From Centrapalus pauciflorus (taxonomy: Eukaryota; Streptophyta; Magnoliopsida; Asterales; Asteraceae): a stretch of 64,000 nucleotides of DNA. Shown in pieces: positions 59,923-64,000 of the stretch. Below the pieces are notes generated by a model that saw nothing but the letters and a program-made list of their open reading frames with translations, was not told where the DNA came from and searched no databases. The stretch lies in assembly GCA_020465985.1 (NCBI GenBank), contig JAANYP010004395.1, positions 756,501-820,500 of the forward strand, read 5' to 3'. Within the stretch, counting starts at the first letter, position 1, and the number at the start of each line of letters is the position of its first letter. The translations under genes and the position numbers were made by a program.

Positions 59923-59947
59923 TTCAGTAACTAAGACAAAAATAAAA

Positions 59948-62470
59948 AAAAGTAAAAACAAATTTTTTTGTTTGATAATTAAATGACCTAACAAATAAAT
60001 CCAAAAATAATATTGTTTGAAGAAAGCTGTAACACAAACAAAACACAATAAGGAAATAAAACACATTTAAAAAATAAAACCTTGTTAAAAATTACACGAA
60101 TGATGATAATTTAAAATTTTATATACCGAAACCATACTAAACAATATGGTTTTTGGTCTATATTCAAACTTATTTATATAAAAGGCGTATGCAGCACAAG
60201 TAGACAAAGAAAAAAAGACAAATCATGTTCTGTTGGGTTTTGCGAATGGTTTTAAGTTCAATCTGATAGCCTATAAAGTAAACATATTGATCATTTTATA
60301 TAAAACTTTCAATTAAATATTTAAGTATAAATATTTAAAACTAAACATAATCAATCATTTTATATAGGGTTAACTACATGTTTATGCAACGACGTTTCCA
60401 TATTTTATCAATTTATGCAACGAAATTGCTTTTATCACAATTTATGCAATGATGTTTGAACTTTTTATAAAAAAATGCAACAATGTTTTCTATTGTTACT
60501 AAGTAATGCAATAAAATCATATTCAATATGATTTATGCAATAACGTTTGAACTTATTACACAAATATGCAACGTAATTTCCTATTTTACCAGGTTATCTA
60601 TCGATTTATTGTACATACTAAAAAAATCTAGATGAACACATCTACGTATAAAAATGTTCACGTCACCAAATTCAATTCTTTCATAAAATAAGGGTTATGC
60701 TGCAAAATTCATTATTTGTCATGACTATCTTCTGTAATCTTTATTTAATTTCGATTAGGGTTAGTAGTGGGTCGGACTGAAAATTTGTCCTTGTATCCCT
60801 ATTTTAAAAATTCATTATCATCAACTGTAGTTATTTCAATAGAAATCATCGTTAGGTAATTGTGATAACCGTGTAGATTAGAAATAACAATTTAATGAGA
60901 TCAATTTATGTTGTAAAACTTTACCATTTACGTTAAACAATCACCTAATAATGTTGTAAATGTTAACTGTTTATGGTTAACAACGATCAAAATTCGTAGA
61001 ATAAAAATTAATCATTTGTATTAAACGTTTAATCATGAATCCTCATATTTGTCCTCAATCATCTGACAATAATCCTTAAGTATTTATAGTTTTTAACCGG
61101 AAACGAACAAGACCCTTTTAACCTGGGTATGAATGAGTTTTAAATAAACCAATAGAAACAAAATGTCGTATTGAAATTAGATAAATTTTTCATCCAACTC
61201 ATACCATATTAACAAAGATGGGGATACGAATTTTTTTATACGTAGTTGTGTCACTTAAGATTTTAAGTGATGTACAATAAATTATTATTACCTATTAAAT
61301 AAGTAGATTAAATGTTGAATACTTTGATAACAACTTCAAACATTGTTGCATAAATCTTGTTAAGATGTCTTTAAATTTTTTATTTAAAAGACGTCTTTAA
61401 AGATACAAGTAAAGTAATATGTGATATTTATGTTAAGCAAAATAATTGGTTATAATTGAAACACGGCATCTATGTTAAACTTAAAAAAAACAACCTAATT
61501 TTCTAAATCGAATGAACTTTTAGCTTATTTTGTTTAATACAGATGTCACATAAAACTTTTATTCGATTATAACCGGTTAAAGATTATTTTTTTTAATAAA
61601 CATTTTTTAATGATAGAGTAAATGATAAAAATAGTCTTTTTGGTTTGACCCGAATTTGAATATAGTCCTTGAACTTTCAATGTTACAAAAACAATTCTTA
61701 TTTTCATCGTTTACTTCAGATTTTGGTCAGCAAAAAAAAATAACTTTCTATATTAAAATTAATAAAAACAGAAAATTTTAGATTTTCATAAAGAAAAACT
61801 ATCAATTAACTAACCTAAAAATAAAGAAACAAAAAAAACGTTTAATTTGTTTAACAAACATTTTTGCATTTCGTTTAGAAATAAATATAAAGATATAACC
61901 AGTCAATTAACCTAAAATTAATTTATATAGGGCAATATTTAAAAATATAAAACCAAAAATAAAAATAACGAAAATGAGTAAAACTAAACGTCTAAAACTA
62001 ATTAGATAGTCCAGGGGACATTAAGAAAAATGCAAAACCATCATTCAAAAAAAATTAAAAAAATTTAAAAACCTTTTCTACAAGTAAATAGTATTTAAAG
62101 ACATGTAATTATTAAATTACATTGATCACTTCTGTGATTTACCTCAAAGAATATTTTAAATAACATATATTCAGTATTAGTGATGTGTCGAGAGTCAGAG
62201 ACGATTTTGCCATGAAAAGATATGTCAGACAATTAGAACAAAATATGTGTGGTTGAAAATTTGAAATAATTAAATTGGCATACCATACAATAGCATACAA
62301 GTCTAAATATTTGGTGCGGAATACATAAAGAGGTTTTGAATCTAAATTACAGATAGCAAAATAGTTACGAGTTTCCATAGCCAAAAAAATGACATGTTGA
62401 CTGAATTCCTAAAGAATAATTAACTGATGCGTAGAAAGAATCGAACCAGTTGATAGTTGTTGCATTCGAA
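59948..62470. other. AT-rich spacer left of the reticulon gene
   Basis: Contains a degenerate periodic stretch at about 60375-60600, in which tatgcaa(c/t)gacgtttg-like words recur roughly every 40 bp. Otherwise it is AT-rich with no recognisable gene. The last few hundred bases before 62471 are probably the reticulon trailer. Confidence 0.45.
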
Positions 62471-63739
62471 TCAATTCTGCTTGGTGTTCTTGAAAAACGG
62501 CAGCGGGAGTTTTTGTAGTACCCCCATGATTTCATTTCCAGCCTTTTCACCATATGCATCGACGAGATCTTCATTCCTCTCATACAACAATGGTGCTGTC
62601 AGCAGGAGCATGAACGCTGATCGATCCAACACCAAGACCAGTTGTCAGCATTCGGTATATAGTTTTGCATGTTTATCAAATGAACAATATATATTGGGTT
62701 TGGGACTGAATTATTTTAGGAATTAGAATGTGAATGAAATCAACTCACAGATATACATGAGGGTCAAAAACTCAAACCAGCCACCGATGACAGAGACCAC
62801 CCATAGGGTGAAAATTACCTGCATGACAAGAAGTAGTTTTTTGCAGTTACAAGTAGTTACATATGTAAGGAACCACGAGAGGGAAGATACGTACGCTCAT
62901 AAATCGTTTTAGATCTTTCCCGGAAGTCATTTCCCTCAAGAATAGGCAGGCCTGATTGATCTGATCTTTCAGAAAGAGTGCAATGCAATCACAGAGTTCT
63001 GGTGACAATCTAATGTCAGGGAAGTTCGGAGGAGACCTATTAAAAGAAAATAAGGAAAATGTTCATTTACAAGAGATTAACATGCAAGACACCTTTTTTT
63101 TTTTTTTTTTTTTTTAAGTTGGTGATGCTTTTGATCTTCCAAGGATGATGATGATGATGTATTGTAAAAAATGGCTTAGAATTGGCTTCGAAATTATCCA
63201 ACTGAAAATACCATCTTATAATAATTGTATATGCATATTCAAGACAGAGAAAGGAGGTAATGCTTGCATAAAAGATCATTTTCATGATAATAAACTTAGA
63301 ACAAGTTGCAATGGAACATTGTTACATGCAGCATCAAGTATTGTAGTTTGTACATCACTATATACCAAATAAAAATTTAGCATGCAATTTAGTGACATGA
63401 AAACCTTCTTTTAATGGAAAACATTTGAATCATAACCACATAACTTCCAGAAGAGCATCCACAGAAAGAAATTCAAGATCATTAGGAAATTCACATGGTT
63501 AAAAAGTTCAAATGCATGACTCAATATGGAACCATATAAAGAAACATAAGCAACTCACTTGTTAACAAATGAAGAAAGATTAGACCACAGGAACAATATC
63601 GCCAGAGTAAGTATTAGAAAGTGACACAAAAATGGAAGAAGATGGTAGCCTATCCACTCGAATAGTAGCCATATGACAGTTGCAGAGACAAGAATGGCTC
63701 CAGACATCTGCTTCTGCCGCCATAGTAATATATCAGCAG
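62471..63739 (-). CDS. Reticulon-like protein, 3' part of gene
   Basis: Four minus-strand exons are seen: 63559-63739, 62895-63036, 62749-62818 and 62471-62616. All join GT-AG in phase, and the gene continues past the right edge. They encode most of the reticulon homology domain: AADILLWRQKQMSGAILVSA, two long hydrophobic hairpins (TVIWLLFEWIGYHLLPFLCH... and VIFTLWVVSVIGGWFEFLTLMYIS...), the loop between them (KSPPNFPDIRLSPE...KDLKRFM), and a C-terminus APLLYERNEDLVDAYGEK ending FFKNTKQN. Plant RTNLB proteins insert as membrane wedges and curve ER tubules. The N-terminus is missing, so the subgroup cannot be named. The last exon uses the AG at 62617-62618, which restores the conserved F-x4-TxPxLY spacing. 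Confidence 0.88.
63091..63114. repeat. Poly(T) run in reticulon intron
   Basis: A run of about 24 T residues in the intron between the exons at 63559-63739 and 62895-63036. A (GAT)n-like ggatgatgatgatgatg lies about 30 bp away. Confidence 0.85.
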
Positions 63740-64000
63740 CTGAAAATAGAGATTATTAACCAGATTAGGATATCTGAATCCATTGCACATTATCATCATC
63801 TAATAACCGAATTGGTCACCCTCTTGCTTAAATACTCCCTTGACAAATAGGAAGAATTGTATAGTTTCTATACATTTATACCATTTGACTTCATGTCTTC
63901 ATTATTAGTTCAATGGGTTTCATATTTAAATAAGAAGCATCTCTGCCACTTTATAAATGGGACTTGTATAACTGTTCATTATCATCAATACTATTTGTAG
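63740..64000 (-). other. Intron of the reticulon gene running off the edge
   Basis: The sequence beyond the AG acceptor of the 63559-63739 exon is non-coding in the gene's frame and has intron-like composition. The upstream coding exon is expected beyond the right edge. Confidence 0.5.

Noticed and set aside
57957..59947. The 664-bp tandem array as a satellite DNA or CRISPR-like array
   Set aside because: Each unit has intact Helitron termini and only three units exist. Units are far too long for a CRISPR repeat, and the DNA is plant nuclear.
62640..62680. Acceptor further upstream for the last reticulon exon (frame QLVLVLDRSAF)
   Set aside because: No AG lies at that position and the phase would give a stop. 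The AG at 62617-62618 keeps phase and restores the conserved spacing.

Overview
The window is plant nuclear DNA. It is AT-rich, its genes have many GT-AG introns, and every recognised protein has its closest match in land-plant families. Gene order points to a core eudicot: an auxilin-like gene converges on a MutY homologue, as in the At4g12740-At4g12780 neighbourhood of Arabidopsis. The species cannot be fixed from the sequence alone. There is no prokaryotic, organellar or viral gene block.

Genes from left to right: an At4g08330-type CxxC protein (+, 5833-7842); an FBL12-type F-box/LRR protein (+, 7853-9019) that starts 10 nt after the previous stop codon; PEX13 (-, 9980-12843); a UBP5-type ubiquitin protease (+, 18388-26593, 13 exons); a DOMON/cytochrome b561 protein (+, 29971-34551); an auxilin-like J-domain protein (+, 36264-43928, 8 exons); the adenine DNA glycosylase MYH (-, 47075-49147, 7 exons); a mitochondrial calcium uniporter (+, 53247-54833); a FHIT-type HIT hydrolase (-, 55387-56942) with a damaged or unusual exon boundary; and the 3' part of a reticulon-like gene (-, 62471 to past the right edge). 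I rebuilt exon joins by reading splice sites and checking that phases sum correctly. The genes serve unrelated housekeeping roles (protein turnover, peroxisome import, clathrin uncoating, DNA repair, mitochondrial calcium uptake, ER shaping) and are not a pathway cluster. FBL12/PEX13, auxilin/MYH and MCU/FHIT are convergent pairs.

Much of the space between genes is mobile-element material with readable borders. There are three copies of a 457-522 bp foldback element with 9-bp target duplications (5005-5461, 13706-14220, 15085-15606). A separate 841-bp element with a 9-bp duplication (17239-18079) carries GC-rich 63-bp tandem repeats and ends 166 bp before the UBP5 TATA box. A 2377-bp solo LTR with a 5-bp duplication (44555-46931) fills most of the gap between auxilin and MYH. 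Helitron-type elements lie at 153-913 and as three head-to-tail, nearly identical copies at 57957-59922. Several smaller MITE-like inverted repeats sit in introns and spacers.

The most unusual gene-level feature is the At4g08330-like/FBL12 pair, which looks dicistronic. The most unusual element-level feature is the tandem Helitron triplet, whose repeat unit includes 25 bp of flanking DNA. I found no coherent, previously undescribed multi-gene system.
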